In this document: positions 21,720-34,300 of the stretch, one piece after another
Position numbering within the stretch: the first letter of the stretch is position 1
Layout: each line of letters begins with the position of its first letter
From: Metaphire vulgaris
Taxonomy: Eukaryota; Annelida; Clitellata; Crassiclitellata; Megascolecidae
NCBI GenBank assembly: GCA_018105865.1
Contig: CM030848.1
Coordinates: 5,921,301-5,985,300, forward strand
Length of the DNA: 64,000 bases
Reading direction: 5' to 3'
Translations under genes and position numbers: made by a program
Notes under the pieces: generated by a model
Told to the model about the DNA's origin: nothing
The model's database searches: none
The model's input: only the letters and a program-made list of their open reading frames with translations

Positions 21720-21960
21720 TCAAAATTTCAAATTCAGTCGCTTCTGAACAACTGTTGCCTGGTGAATTATGGCATCCATTTTTCTTTTCATAGCCTTCAG
21801 ACTGTCTTTGGTCACATAGGCATGGTCAGCTTCGGCTGTCGATGTAGAATGAACAGGTGATGACAAATTAACGTCAGCACAGGTTCCCGGGATGTCGATG
21901 ACATCAACATCGTCAATCAATTGAAGTCTCGGCTTTGGCAGCTTTCGTGACTTGGTGACC
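21720..21960 (-). CDS. Terminal coding exon, possibly of the THAP gene
   Basis: Acceptor gcttatag| at 21961. Open frame with acidic then basic-helical composition, stop at 21720. No family recognised from this exon alone. Confidence 0.55.
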
Positions 21961-23112
21961 TATAAGCAAAAGCACAACAATATGCAATCATAATAATCAT
22001 CATCGTTTCAATCTAGAGACGTCTTAAAGGACTCCAGACCTAGACGTCCACATCGTCCATGTATGCACGGGTCGGATGGGTCCCATATAAACAATCACCC
22101 CAACCCAGAGACGTGTCAAAAATACACCAAAAATCGCCTACTGTAATGTAGAATTCAACAAATAATTTACGGCAGAGCTATCCCAGACATCCACAATATT
22201 TTCATCGAAACACTACATAATGTTGTCATCCCCAACTTCACACAGTGTTACCAATCGCATGACATGTGGCACAGTTCATTAACATATTTTACTTAAATTC
22301 AGACTAAATATTTCACATGACCCAACCCATTTCAATTACGTACAGACCGTAGCAGCCCCAATTATGACCGGCCCCTGGCTTATCTAGTAATTCAAATTTT
22401 ACATATTCTCAACATAATAGTCAGACATTTATTGGTTTTAATTTACTGTACAATTTGTGAACATGCTGAACATGGTCCGGTCTGCAGCCTTTGGGTCTTG
22501 TATCCATCCCCTTTTTGGTCCTAAAGTTCACCAACAGCTTATTTCTCACAAACTTTGTTAGAAGTATTCCACTAGGCTAGATACAATGTGCTACTTGGCT
22601 TCATCTAATCCTGAATGCAATGAAAATGAACGTGAAAAATGTATGTAACCCTACGGCTGAGAGGACCATACAAAATGCTAGTTGAGAACAAAGAAGATAC
22701 AGTACATTGCTAAATAACGAGATCAAACATATAAGCTGACCTTAACAAGATGCTGAGCACTATAGCTCTATAGAAGCAGATCTGACCACTAGACGTCTAC
22801 CGGGTATATCTCCGCTGATCTGACCCTCCCTCTCCCGGCCGCTGATCGGATCACTAAGCGTCTATATCAAATTGAGATCAGCGGATCATCTTAGCTCAGC
22901 GGATCAGCTCAGATCAACGGATTATTATTACCCGCCACTTCGGTGCTAATTTTGAAAGCGCTATAGAAATTAACGAGATTTCACATTACATTTCGTCACA
23001 TTAAATTTCAGAGTGAATAGACAGACATAGAAACCTTTACTTACGCGTGAAATGATTGCTTTGCTCCTTTAAATTGTTGTTTCGAACAGTTAATCGCCGC
23101 ACAACTCGGCAT
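21720..23112 (-). CDS. THAP-type zinc-finger gene (first exon and a possible terminal exon; middle not found)
   Basis: Exon 23112-23045 starts with MPSCAAINCSKQQF and runs to a donor (CACGC|gtaagt). Met-Pro-x-Cys-(4)-Cys followed by Ser-Phe-His is the start of a THAP DNA-binding zinc finger (C2CH). A second minus-strand exon, 21960-21720, follows a good acceptor (gcttatag|). It encodes a basic start (VTKSRKLPKPRLQ), an acidic stretch, and a basic, probably helical end (KAMKRKMDAIIHQATVVQ), then a stop. The first exon ends in phase 2 and the last needs phase 0, so at least one exon of length 3n+1, expected to hold the Trp and the Cys-His pair of THAP, lies between. I could not find it. Linking the two exons is an inference from strand, order and the lack of other genes. 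Confidence 0.6.
23045..23112 (-). CDS. THAP gene, exon 1
   Basis: ATG followed by PSCAAINCSK, with Cys-x4-Cys as in THAP fingers. Ends at a consensus donor, gtaagt. Confidence 0.7.
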
Positions 23113-25650
23113 CTTCCACGATTGACTATGATTAGTTCACAACACTACGAGCTACAAGATGGTGGCTAGTTGACCTCAGGCTGTAAGCTAGTATCCTACA
23201 TCCAGGTCTATAAATAGAAATCCGTGAGATCAACGCCGCCTTCGTCCCTACCTTGATATTAAAACTGTTTCCACTATATTGCCACTTCAATAAAAACAAA
23301 CAAAGTGGAAATGCCAAAGGAAAGATTTTTTACAATGAAGCAGTATGATCGAACCAAAGGACACAGTATGAAACTGTTCAAGAAACGGGTTGAGAGACAT
23401 AAACAGCATTTTTAGTGCGAGTGGTGGACAGATGGAATGAACTGGATGAGGGGATAGTAACGGCTACAAATGTAAACGAGTTCAAAATAAACCTCAGTAG
23501 TTTAAAATATTAGATTGGATGGGAGCAACAGTGGTTCTCACACAGGGCAGTCCCTACTGAACCACTTTAAACCATGTTATATTATTATTATATTAATAGT
23601 TCACTCTAAGTTAGACTACTGCAACTCAATGAGTCACAATCTTCTAAAAGCTTCCACATGTAGACTTCAATCTATTAAAAAGCTGTAGCTCGTGCAGTTA
23701 CCAAATCACCAATAATCCGCCATGTTACACCATTATTCAAATCTTTGCACTGGCTGAAAATAGCAAAACACTTTTTCAATAGGTAGACAAGCACGCAGAT
23801 GATGGTGGCGGCAGAATCCTATTCCACTGAATCTGTGAACATTCTAAACACAATTACAGTATAACAGTGCATTGGTTATCAGTTTGTCAATGCTCAAAAG
23901 TGAATCATATGTAAAAAGTCATATCCTATAATACCGGTAAATTGAGCTTAAGTTCCAGCATATGGCAGTCTGCATGGATAGTGACAGTGTGGAGAGAGTC
24001 ACACAGCGGAAAAGAGAAGTCTTGATCTGAAGGTAATGATACAATGAATGTACAGTATGATCAGTATCAGGCAGTGAATTCCAAATTTACCTATAAGAAG
24101 GGTGCAATTTGTAGAGGGGAATTTTCCTTTCAGCTGCCCAACTGCACCCCCCCACTGAGGTGGCTACTGAATCCCAGCCAGGGAAGTCAGTCTTCCTCAT
24201 CACTGTGACGTCGTGTTGTCAAATAATTAATTTTTCTATAGTAAATTCATGGTAAATCCAGTCTTAAGAACTATCCGAGCTCGTATCCAATCCTATCATC
24301 AATTTAAATAGCGCCACACATTAATTCACTAAATACCAATCACCTCACACGATAAAACTAAAATACGTTAATATTTGTGGCACTAAGCTTTCAAAAGAAT
24401 TTTGAAATTCTAAACGGCCCAAGCTAATAAATACCATAGTCAAAATACACGAAGCATTTCAAATTCAACATACAAATACTGCAATGAAAGAAACAAGACA
24501 AACCTTAAACTCAGCATTCTAAATACACTTAATAAACTATCGCTCATAAACTGCCATCCCAAACCTAATTACACCTGTATTCTGAGAAACTTATGTATGA
24601 AAACCAAAGAAAAACTCGTTTTATATTAAGCCAGACAATGTTTGTTTCGGTCCTTGCAGGCTTGCACACTATCATATACAGGTAGTTTGGCAAAATTTAT
24701 TACCAATAATTACTTTCCATTTAGACAAAGTATGCAAAACTACGAGACCATTGACTGTAATTGTACACGAACAAGCTTAGTAGTAGCAGCAGTTATCGAT
24801 TCACAAAACATTGAATACTAAAATGGTGTAAAAAGTCAATGATTAACATAAACAGCAATAATGTTTTTGTTTATAAAAGTAAAATTGAAAGAGGATTCTA
24901 TCCCAGAGAAAGATGAATGCAGTTTGCGCCCACAGCAAAACAAAGTTAAATGAATTCTGGGATTTACCACCATGAATAGGCACTAACAAAATTTTTCTCA
25001 TTATGCTCTTCTCTACAAGGCAAAAAGTGAGGTGAAAGGTGTAGTTCTACATTGGCAAGATTCTTTAGTTTGCCAAAAAGCTTTAGTAAAAGCAATCAGT
25101 AAATGTCAGAATTGAGTGTCAGAATTGAGTGAGTGAAGCATGTGTAGTTTCTTCGTATTTGGGGATGAACCCAGAGCCTCATGGGAGATAGATAGAAGTC
25201 ACCAAAGACTGATTCCATAAATTCAAATTACTTTCGTGGACTTGATTTTTGTCCATCATAAAAACTTGTCTAAAGTGTCCCTTACTTTTATTTTACTGCT
25301 ATAAAATCATTTCTTTCAGACATGGCTCTGTTATGGCACTGTAGGAACCGCCATCACTATTACACAAGCTCAGAAAAATTGTCCACAGCATAAGGTTCAA
25401 AACAATCTGCAGATCTTTTAGATTCATTTATAACTGAAACTAAAAGATCTGCAGACAATTTGCATCTTAGAAAAAAACTTCACAATATGCAGATAATACA
25501 CACAGAAAGGTCAACGAGTCAGAGTAACTTGTGGGTATCAGATTAGCCTTTAGTGACCAACCAGACAAACTAAAAACAGCGTCAATACATGTTAGACTGA
25601 CATTATCCGATTAAAAGAAATGTTTATCCCGTAAAATTCTGAGTTGTCTG
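23113..25650. other. Between the THAP exon and the small-protein gene
   Basis: Holds a LINE fragment (23595-23775) and a decayed piece of the element with CGCGATTTGTAGGGG ends (24090-24165). No exon supported. Confidence 0.5.
23595..23775 (+). mobile_element. L2/CR1-type LINE fragment
   Basis: Broken frame reading LDYCNSM, then RLQSIKK and later HYSNLC, matching the conserved C-terminal reverse transcriptase region. Confidence 0.65.
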
Positions 25651-25799
25651 TTACCAATTTTCTTTTGTGGTGCAAAATGATCTGGAAAACAAGACACCTG
25701 GAAGGTACATAGGTCTTTCCTCCAACAGGTACTGCTGCTCAAAGAAAAATACAGACTTGTCTCCACCCACAGCAGGAGACCATGAAAACACCCCAGCAC
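25651..25799 (-). CDS. Small protein gene, exon 3
   Basis: Acceptor atctag|. Encodes AGVFSWSPAVGGDKS and FFEQQYLLEERP, then stops at TAA. Confidence 0.55.
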
Positions 25800-26603
25800 C
25801 TAGATTCAATTAATTGTTAAAATAACGCTAGAAATTATATAATAAAAATGAAAAATCTCAAATTAAAAAAGTTTTATCAAATTCACACACCATGCCTTTA
25901 AAATTTACAGGCTGAGAAATGGTTTTAAAATATTTCTATTACAAATAAATAACATACACTTTCCAAGTGTATGTGACACAGACGCTATCTGTATAAAACT
26001 CTTTAAAAGTCAAGAACACAGTTGCATTGCTAATCATTCTTAAGTTTCAATAACTCGACACGAAACTAAGCAATGGTAATGGGCAAGACACTTCCAGCAA
26101 AGTCGAGCTAATTAGTGGAATGTGTTAACCAGCCAACATGTGCAGCCTCCTCACATAAAATAAGTAGACAACAAAATATCAACGTAATAATTGAGCTAGA
26201 TCATACTGTCATAATGCAAGTTAATCTTCTACTTAGAAAATAAACAGCCTTAATTAACAGAAGCTAGTTATAGCAAATACTTGGCAATAGCAGTATTTAA
26301 CCTCAGCAAAAACAGACAATGGCCATAAGTCAAATACAGCACAACTCTAAAAATGGACTTGATGCAAGGAACAGACGAAATACAAACTTCTGGAGATCAA
26401 TTCCACTGTATTGAGACAATAAACATAGCTGAAGAAACTAAGCAATATAACAAACTTACCGCCAATTCCCAAGCATGGGTTGATCTGGGGAAAAACAAAC
26501 AACAGGTGAGGTTACCATCAGAGAGAATGACTCACTGGGTCTTGCTTGGTACCTGCCTCTCCTTGCCCTTTGGTCTTGCCTCCATCTTGTTGCTCTCGTT
26601 CAT
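25651..26603 (-). CDS. Small protein gene, 3 exons, 74 aa, family not recognised
   Basis: Exons 26603-26553, 26484-26460 (only 25 nt) and 25799-25651 join with consistent phases (0, then 1) through standard sites: CAG|gtacca, ccccag|ATC, GGCG|gtaagt, tctag|GTG. The start follows an in-frame TGA 15 bases upstream; another ATG at 26615 directly after that stop is an alternative. The product begins with charged residues (MNESNKMEARPKGKERQ), then a Gly-rich turn (NPCLGIGG), then an aromatic and acidic part (SVFFFEQQYLLEERPMYLPG), and ends in NW. No transmembrane segment or signal peptide is clear. I do not recognise the family. Phase agreement over three exons, including a micro-exon, is the main support; there is no homology evidence. 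Confidence 0.55.
26460..26484 (-). CDS. Small protein gene, exon 2 (25-nt micro-exon)
   Basis: Strong sites on both sides: pyrimidine tract and ccccag| before, |gtaagt after. Confidence 0.5.
26553..26603 (-). CDS. Small protein gene, exon 1
   Basis: 17 codons from ATG to AGGCAG|gtacca, rich in Lys, Glu and Arg. Confidence 0.5.
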
Positions 26604-26615
26604 CCGAAGACACAT

Positions 26616-28089
26616 TCAAAATCAAAATTCTCATAAAGAAGTGCGTGCACAAGAGATGATGCAGCAATTAACTTAAAAAGGCAGTAGGCAATGTGCCAAG
26701 TTCTTGGCAATCATAGTCGTTATCTTGGATTCACTACCAGGATTTGGGGGACAGATCTGGTCTATGAACCTACTGCATTTTAAGAATACAACCCAACACA
26801 AAGAGTCATTTTAATATCAAAACACTGCAATTAAGCATGCAATTAACGAGTCCTTCAATCTGCAGTTTCACATTCTTTAAATCAAATGCAAGAAAATTCT
26901 TAAGGCATCTGTTGAAAGAACTTCCCTTTCTAAATATTGGAAATTTGAACTTTTCAAATAAGCACAGGTCTGGAATTTCTCTTGCACTGTAAATACTCTA
27001 CGTCTTTGGAAAAATTTCTGCACTGCTTCATCTCGTCAAAGGAAATTGCCTTGTGCCTCTGACTTAAACTAACTGACTCGACCCAGGCAATGCAGTCTTG
27101 TGGGACCCAAACCAAGAACTTCAACAAATGTAAGATTTCAATTACACCAATTTCAAAGTTATAATTTTACTCGTAAAACCTCAAAGAAAATCACATTTAT
27201 GCTAAATAACTGCAAACTAATAATTAAGTGGCAAAGACTTTGTGCAAGGTTCAACCAATCTCAGAGTATAAATAATTAAATTATGATGGGTTTCATATAA
27301 AATTACTCATAATTCTTAAGTTTGAAGCCAAAATTTCATCCCCTAAACACAAATAAATATACAAACTGGACAGAAATAGTAATCGCCAAGTTCTCCAATT
27401 CCCAAAATCTGAATGGACAAATAACTAACATTATTAAGGACAAGAGAGAAAAAGAAAAATTAACCAAGTTCCGTTAATTTGCCCAAATACAAATGACAGC
27501 AGACAGATTAACAAGGACAGCAATGCTTCAATTAGCACTAATATGAAAAATAAGGATACCAGAAAGAACACAGACCACACAAGCTAAATAGATGTGATGA
27601 TGATGATTACAGAGATGACTACAGTCTACAGACCAGACGTCAAACTTAATAGCTAAAAGCACCAACAGTTAAACACATCTTTGATTAATTTGATCAAGAG
27701 AACCAAAACAAGTAACGAGGAAAACAATCGAACATTTAATTCGTTTCTGTGAATTTGGTCAGACAGAGTGGTTTTAAAACTAAACATATTTCTAATGCTG
27801 CAATTACACAGACTGGTTTTAACTTGCGGCTGCCAACCTTCGTGACCAGGAAAGACAAAACTAAGAGAAGTGTTTACATGATCAGTGCAGCAGCCTGACA
27901 TGTACCAGTTTCCTAATCGCAATTGTTTTTTTTTTGATATCCTAAATTACAGTATATACCAGATCACCTGAAACTTCAAAAAAAGTACACAGTTCAGCTC
28001 CTATGTGGAAACCGACAAATAGGGCGAATGGGTTGACTGAGAGAATAAACACAATTCCGAATTCTAAAACTGCTTTGTCGTGAGATTGT
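26616..28089. other. Between the small-protein gene and the USP44/49 stop
   Basis: AT-rich, no repeat family or exon recognised. Part is likely USP44/49 3' UTR. Confidence 0.4.
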
Positions 28090-28313
28090 TCACCAAACAG
28101 TCGTTCTCCTCTTTTTCCACATATAGTTGCTCTGCATGTCTCCGTTTAATTTTCTCTTAAGGTCAGAGTATTTTGGAATACAACTGGAGTTTTCACTGCT
28201 GTGATTTTCCATGCTAAAATTCTTTGTGTAGACTAGAATATAAGCCTGTGCTTTGTACACATCGTCGATCGTAACCATGTTCATTTGCGTATCGTTGCAG
28301 TGGACCCAGGTAT
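28090..28313 (-). CDS. USP44: USP44/49 exon 16 (terminal)
   Basis: Acceptor ctgtag|. Encodes [10 protein letters not shown] (catalytic Asn/Asp region) and [13 protein letters not shown], then a basic tail and TGA. Confidence 0.95.
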
Positions 28314-31300
28314 CTACAGACAAACAGCAAAAATAATTAAGTCATGAATGAAAATTCCCAATCAATGTATTCATAAACCCCAACATCTCTGAAAACCTTC
28401 AAATAAAACAAGACTTTAAAACTGAAGCCAGAATGTATAAGTTACTGCTATTGGACTTTATAAGAGTATGCAGCTTCGTAGTATTTAATAGACACATTAA
28501 CTAACAACATAATCCCATAGAAAAAGTAACCAGACGAAGAAGATAAGTAAGTCAAACAGAATATCGCTGTACCCTAACAACTGGTTAACTCATATTTACA
28601 CAGAAGTGAAACCTAACAGAACTGCAACCAAATGTGACAGGTTGAATTAACTAAAATATAAAAGAGAAACTTACTAGCGTCACTGTTCCAACAGTACGTA
28701 GTGTAATGTCCAGAGCCAAAACCTCGACCGTGATGGACAACCACAGCTGATAAGTTATACAGTGAACAGTCAAAGACAACGTCCGGATGACAAAACTTTT
28801 TAACATCTAGACGCTGAGGAAACGCTACGTTGACACTGATCTTTCCTTTACTGTTTCGATCCGACCACCTACAAACGTAGGAAGCAAACAACCGAATCAT
28901 CAAATTCATAAAAGTGTACAAGAACTGAACTAAATTACATGAAGCAGAAGATATTTCACATTCCTTGTAGAGCACCCTTGACTTTGGCCCTTGCTACGGC
29001 GCTATATAAATTGTCATGAACAACAAGAACAATAACAATTTAATATATAACTGTAAAGCATGTTGTCAGCCCTGTCTAATCCCAATTCATTAATGCATCC
29101 ATCCCTTGCATAGCTCCTAATGACAGCCAAGTTGCAGTAATGCCTAATTAGAATTGCTGACCAAAACAGTAAGTAAGTAAAATCTTGTGGATTTCTATAG
29201 CGCCTTGGAAAGCAGCACAGCAGTAGCATACTTATTCTTAGGCGCTCAGCCTTTCTTAAAATAGCTATGGGGAAGGTATATGATCAGCCAGGCAATAGTC
29301 AACATCCAAAGGGCAGTGAGGCTAGGTTGTTACAGCTATGGAGGAAATGATTTTAGAAAAAGGAAGGATTTAAGCTTAGACCCGAAGACTTGAGGAGATA
29401 ATGCAGGGATTATGGGAAATGATGATTCAGACTTTATTGCTTGAAAGTGTCCAAGTCTGCAGAGGGAAGCTGGGATAGAGTTCCAAAGTTCATGTTCAGC
29501 GTATGAGAAGGCACAGTTGCAAATTTTCAGGGATAACTGATTCAGCGGGCGTGACAGAGTGAGATGAGATGATGAACGTGTGGGTCGAGGAGGCTGAGGG
29601 CAGTGAAGGGTTAATAGTGATCTAGTTAATAGTTTGGTAACTCAAACTGAAATAGGCACCAATGGGTAATATGCCCATGGAGAAGAATAAATAAATTCAC
29701 ACAATCAGCCCAGATTAGCATGCCTTGTTTGAAATGTTTGCTATTTCTAAAACTAAGTGCAGAAAGGTCTAAATAAACATACTCAAGATTTCATAAAACT
29801 TTGGTGCAATGATGTTATAGTCACAATTTCTCATGAGGTAATTAGTAAGAGGTTTTCAGTATTTTTAAATAACAAACAGCTGCAAACATTGAAAGAATGG
29901 TCCCTACATGAAGCGTTTTAGATGCAGGCGCAAAACGTGAGGTAGTTTGTTGATCAGAAAACGTTTCTCGGCTTCTGAGTAGGAAGTCATTTTTCCGGGT
30001 GACTTCCTACGACTGGCTGCAACAGCAGAAGAATTCAATAAAGTCAGATACTACAAATCAGTGATAAAATTATACGGTTTGATCCTCTAATACTAAGATT
30101 AACTGTCAGGCTGCACATTCAGTGAATCACTGTAGCACACTGTAAATGGATATTGTGAATACGTGTCACCAATATTATTCACTGCCTGTTTAAAAAAAAT
30201 CAGATCTATGATTTTATCAATGGATGACTGACTGGTTAACAAGACAACAAGAATACACAATAGAAATATATCTGCACTGCCAACAATGTGGTGGTGCATT
30301 TTACGCCGGTTGAAATAGCAAACTGCTAGGTGTGTCTGTCTGTGTTAACTTAAAACTGCTGGATTTTCTGTTGGCTATTTCTTACAGCTAAGTCTCTTTA
30401 TGAGCAAATGTTTCATTATGCAATGGTTGCAGACAGCTGATCCTGCAGTTTTAAAAAATATTGAATGTTCCAAAGTTATTTTATTACTTTGCAAGCGATT
30501 GCAAACATCAAATCTATTCAAATTTTGTCTTTGGAAAAATTCATGGGGAAACCCCTCAAATATAGAGGGAAACCAGTGCACAATAATGACATCATACTAA
30601 AATGAATGTAGGAAATAGAAAACTGCTAGGCACCAACACTACCTACATCTTTCTGCTCTTCATAAACAGAATCTAAACAAAATCTTTCCACACATGAATA
30701 GAATGATAAATCACTTAAATAATTACAGTATATTTTACCATTCAATGAACAGAAAGAATATATACTTTCATATTCTAGTAATTACCATTACATGAATCAC
30801 AGGCATATATTCGACCATCCAACTTCTCCACTTCCATAAACTTAGCCAACATGTCTGTTTATATAAACAAGAAATACAGAATACTAACTTTAAGATTAAA
30901 GAGTTAGAAACAATTAATGCAAAATGAACGAATATCATTATCACATTCTATGTTCTCTCTTTACTCTCTTCAGCCAAGCTAAGATTTAATTTGGTTATTA
31001 ATTCATTAAGTGCAGGTTACATTGTCCAATGTCCAGTCATTTATATCTAAGGGAAAATCTAAACTGCTGCGTCAACACATTTCATTTAATTACTTACATA
31101 ATACAATCCACCTATCACTGAATGCGTCAAAGAAAACCCAAACCAAACATATAATGTATTAACAATATTTACTTAAAATGCCGCCGCCGCTGCTCTCTGC
31201 CTTAACCTTCACACCACTAAAGGGGTTTTCTCACATTTTTCTTGAGACATGACTACATATTTTCCAGCGCTTCTAGGTACCCGTAGCCGTGTCCGTACCG

Positions 31301-34300
31301 TGTATCCATCTACACACAGTTTGGCATATTTTTCTAGTTTTTCTGATACAGGGATTACTAAGCTGTGACCATTATGCTTGAAGGTAACAAGGCTGCAAAC
31401 CACCCTCCTGATTTTTCCCTTATTAAGCATGTTTCTTAATTACAACCAATGTCTTTAAACTTAAGCCTAACTCTAGGATAATAGAGCATTCAATAAGAAC
31501 AATTGTGGGAAATGTAAGTGCAGTTATAGAGCTAAAAACCCACTTTGAACCAAGAACTTAAATTTTGAAATCTAATGTCTGAATGGGTGGCATCAAAACA
31601 GGAGGGAAAATGCTGTCAAATTTAAGATACATGGATGACATCATACTCATCTGAGTTTCAACTGCAGAATTGCAAGACCTTGTGAACCAGGGTGGACTTA
31701 GTAGCCAGAAAATATAATATGATGATCAATATTGCTAAGACAAAGGTAATGGCACTAAAAAACAAGAACTGCACCATCAAAATTCAAAATATAATATTGA
31801 AACAGGTCACCACCTTCCCGTACCTATGGTCCATCATACCAGACAACACTTTGAGTAAAGCTGAAATAAGAAGCAGATTGAATAAAGGATGAATGGCAGG
31901 AGCATCACTAAACAAGATATGGAAGTCACAGCATTCCAGTGAGCACCAAAGTTTGACTACTGAGATCACTGGTATGGCCAGTCGCTACATACAGCTGCGA
32001 AATCTGGACAATAATGAAAGAAGATCAATAGCGCATACAGGCATTTGAAATTAAAGGCCTAAGGTAAATAATGAGTTTCTTGGACAGCAAAGAAAATGAA
32101 TGAATGGGTAATGGATAAAGCAGGGGAGCAAAGAACCCTATTGGAAACAGTACAGAAAAGAAAACTGACTTACTGAGGACATATTGTGTGAACAAAGCAG
32201 GAATGTCTAGAGAAAGAAATAATACAAGGTACAATGCCATGATCAAAATGGTTAATTGCACATCAGCTCCAATACTCAGTCAATATTAACATCACCCAAT
32301 CCATCTCTGCTAATGACAACTCTCTGCATAATGTCACACACTTTGAACAATTTCCTATTAATGAAACCAACTTGGCAGGCTGTCAGATTTCGTGAATTCA
32401 AGATATGTGAATGCCTTAACTGACCTTCCAGCTGACAAACATCATTATGAGATCTTCCTCTGGTATGAAACTGAAGCGGAAACTCAAGGGACAGATCGAC
32501 AAATGCTTCTCGAATGTCAGACTGATGGCCACATGCAAGACATCGGATCTACAGGGGATGAAACATACATCGATAGAAACAAACACTCCGTTATATATAG
32601 AAAATATCGGCATAAATTCTGTAGTTCCAATCAGTCAAATCGATAAATAGCAACTGCTAAAATAACCTGATGAAACATATAGTCAAAGCCATGATATGAC
32701 TCATGGTCACCTAAATATCAGAAGCTTGGAACAATACGGGGAAGCAGATAGGAAGAAAATTAAAGCATTTGAGATGTCGATATGGCGATGGATGGAAAGC
32801 ATCAGTTGGAGGAAAATCAAACAAATAAGTCCTTATCACAATTATCGTTATCAGATGCAGACAATGGAACTAGACAGAACATATTTTTACAGGAGACTGT
32901 TTGCATAGCATTATTACTGCCAAACAGCCCCAAATTATCAAAATACAAATCACATAATTGGATTAAATTAAAGACTAAATGCTGGTTACCATGCCTACCT
33001 GACTTATTAATTCTCCCTGAAATACTTGAGTCACCAAGTCATCGCCATTGATGGCATTTGAAGCATTTGAGTTTGGGAGGCAGAAAGGCAAAGATGACAG
33101 AGATGACATAGCTCCATTTTTTGATAATGGTCCCTGAGTGTCCATTTCTGACTGGACTTTGTCCAAAAATTCACTGATCAACAAAAAAGCATTTTTTAAT
33201 CAACTCTCTCTCTCTGTCTGTCTCTCTCTGTCTCTCTGTCTCTCTGTCTCTCTCTCTCAACACCCTATAACCACTTAAATATGCTTTTGAAAACACCAAG
33301 AACACAACATGAACATAAAGAAATAGCATGATAATCTGTGAAAAGACATGTCTCACGTAATTATTTCTTAGGATTTAGATCCTAAGTTGCAGTTCTTAAA
33401 TTGAACATAATCTGTCTCATATGTATAACCTCTTCAATTCAAACCTTAAATTAAACTGTATAACTAAAAAGTATAACAAACTTATGACAACTTTAAACCG
33501 CTGAGGTTGTCCTACAGTTCTGCTTTCACATATATTTCTTTTTCATTCAAGTTTCTATAAACACCAGATTTTATTTATGTATAGCTTAGTTCTAAATAAA
33601 TTACAGCATCTTTTCATAACAAATGTCACACTGTTTAACCCTTTACCCGTTCATTTATTTGTAACACAATGTAAAATGGACGAGTATTCTTGGGGCAAAA
33701 CGGGAAAAGGGTTAAACAATATTTTGCTAGCCCAAAATCAAATATAAATTTCACCAAAATCAAAATGCATTTCAATACTGAGCACCAACAATGAATAACA
33801 AAGAAAATAAAATGAGTAACCTTAGAAATTCCTGAGCATCCTGCTGTGAATAGCCTCGAAAGAAAGGAATGAGATCCCAAACAGCATAAAGCATTTTGTG
33901 AGGACTGACCATCGACATTTTGCCAGACCACATGATTCGTAATAAGGAATGAAGTTCATACGACAGCGAGCTGAAAGATAAACTTCACACTCTCATAAAT
34001 TTAGCATAGGTGCAAGTTTCAGTAGCATATTATTGAGGATAGAAGCTGAAACAAATATTTTCATCTTCATTTCACATATATATATATTATATTTATATAT
34101 TTTATATAAAATAAAAATTGCAATATTTAACATGTTGAGCGCTGGGGACGTCAATTGACGTCTTTATTTTGGTACTATAGGGCGCTGGGGCCATCATATG
34201 ACGTCCTCTGTTCAATGCATCTGAAGCCAGGGAGGTCGTATAACGGCCGCGCCTGGAAAACAAACTGCGCCGCAGTCAACGTGTTAAGTGAATAAATATT

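Noticed and set aside
22441..22540. Minus-strand stretch tested as the second THAP exon
   Set aside because: Lacks the Cys-x2-His pair and the expected Trp-Pro context.
26353..26676. Plus-strand ORF of 107 aa with a hydrophobic stretch
   Set aside because: It overlaps, on the other strand, two exons of the small-protein gene with good splice sites, and has no splice or homology support itself.
31209..31430. Minus-strand ORF of 73 aa in the USP44/49 intron, tested as the missing exon
   Set aside because: No CxxC or EPFWDLS-like motif, and the stretch belongs to a dispersed repeat shared with 54545-54955.
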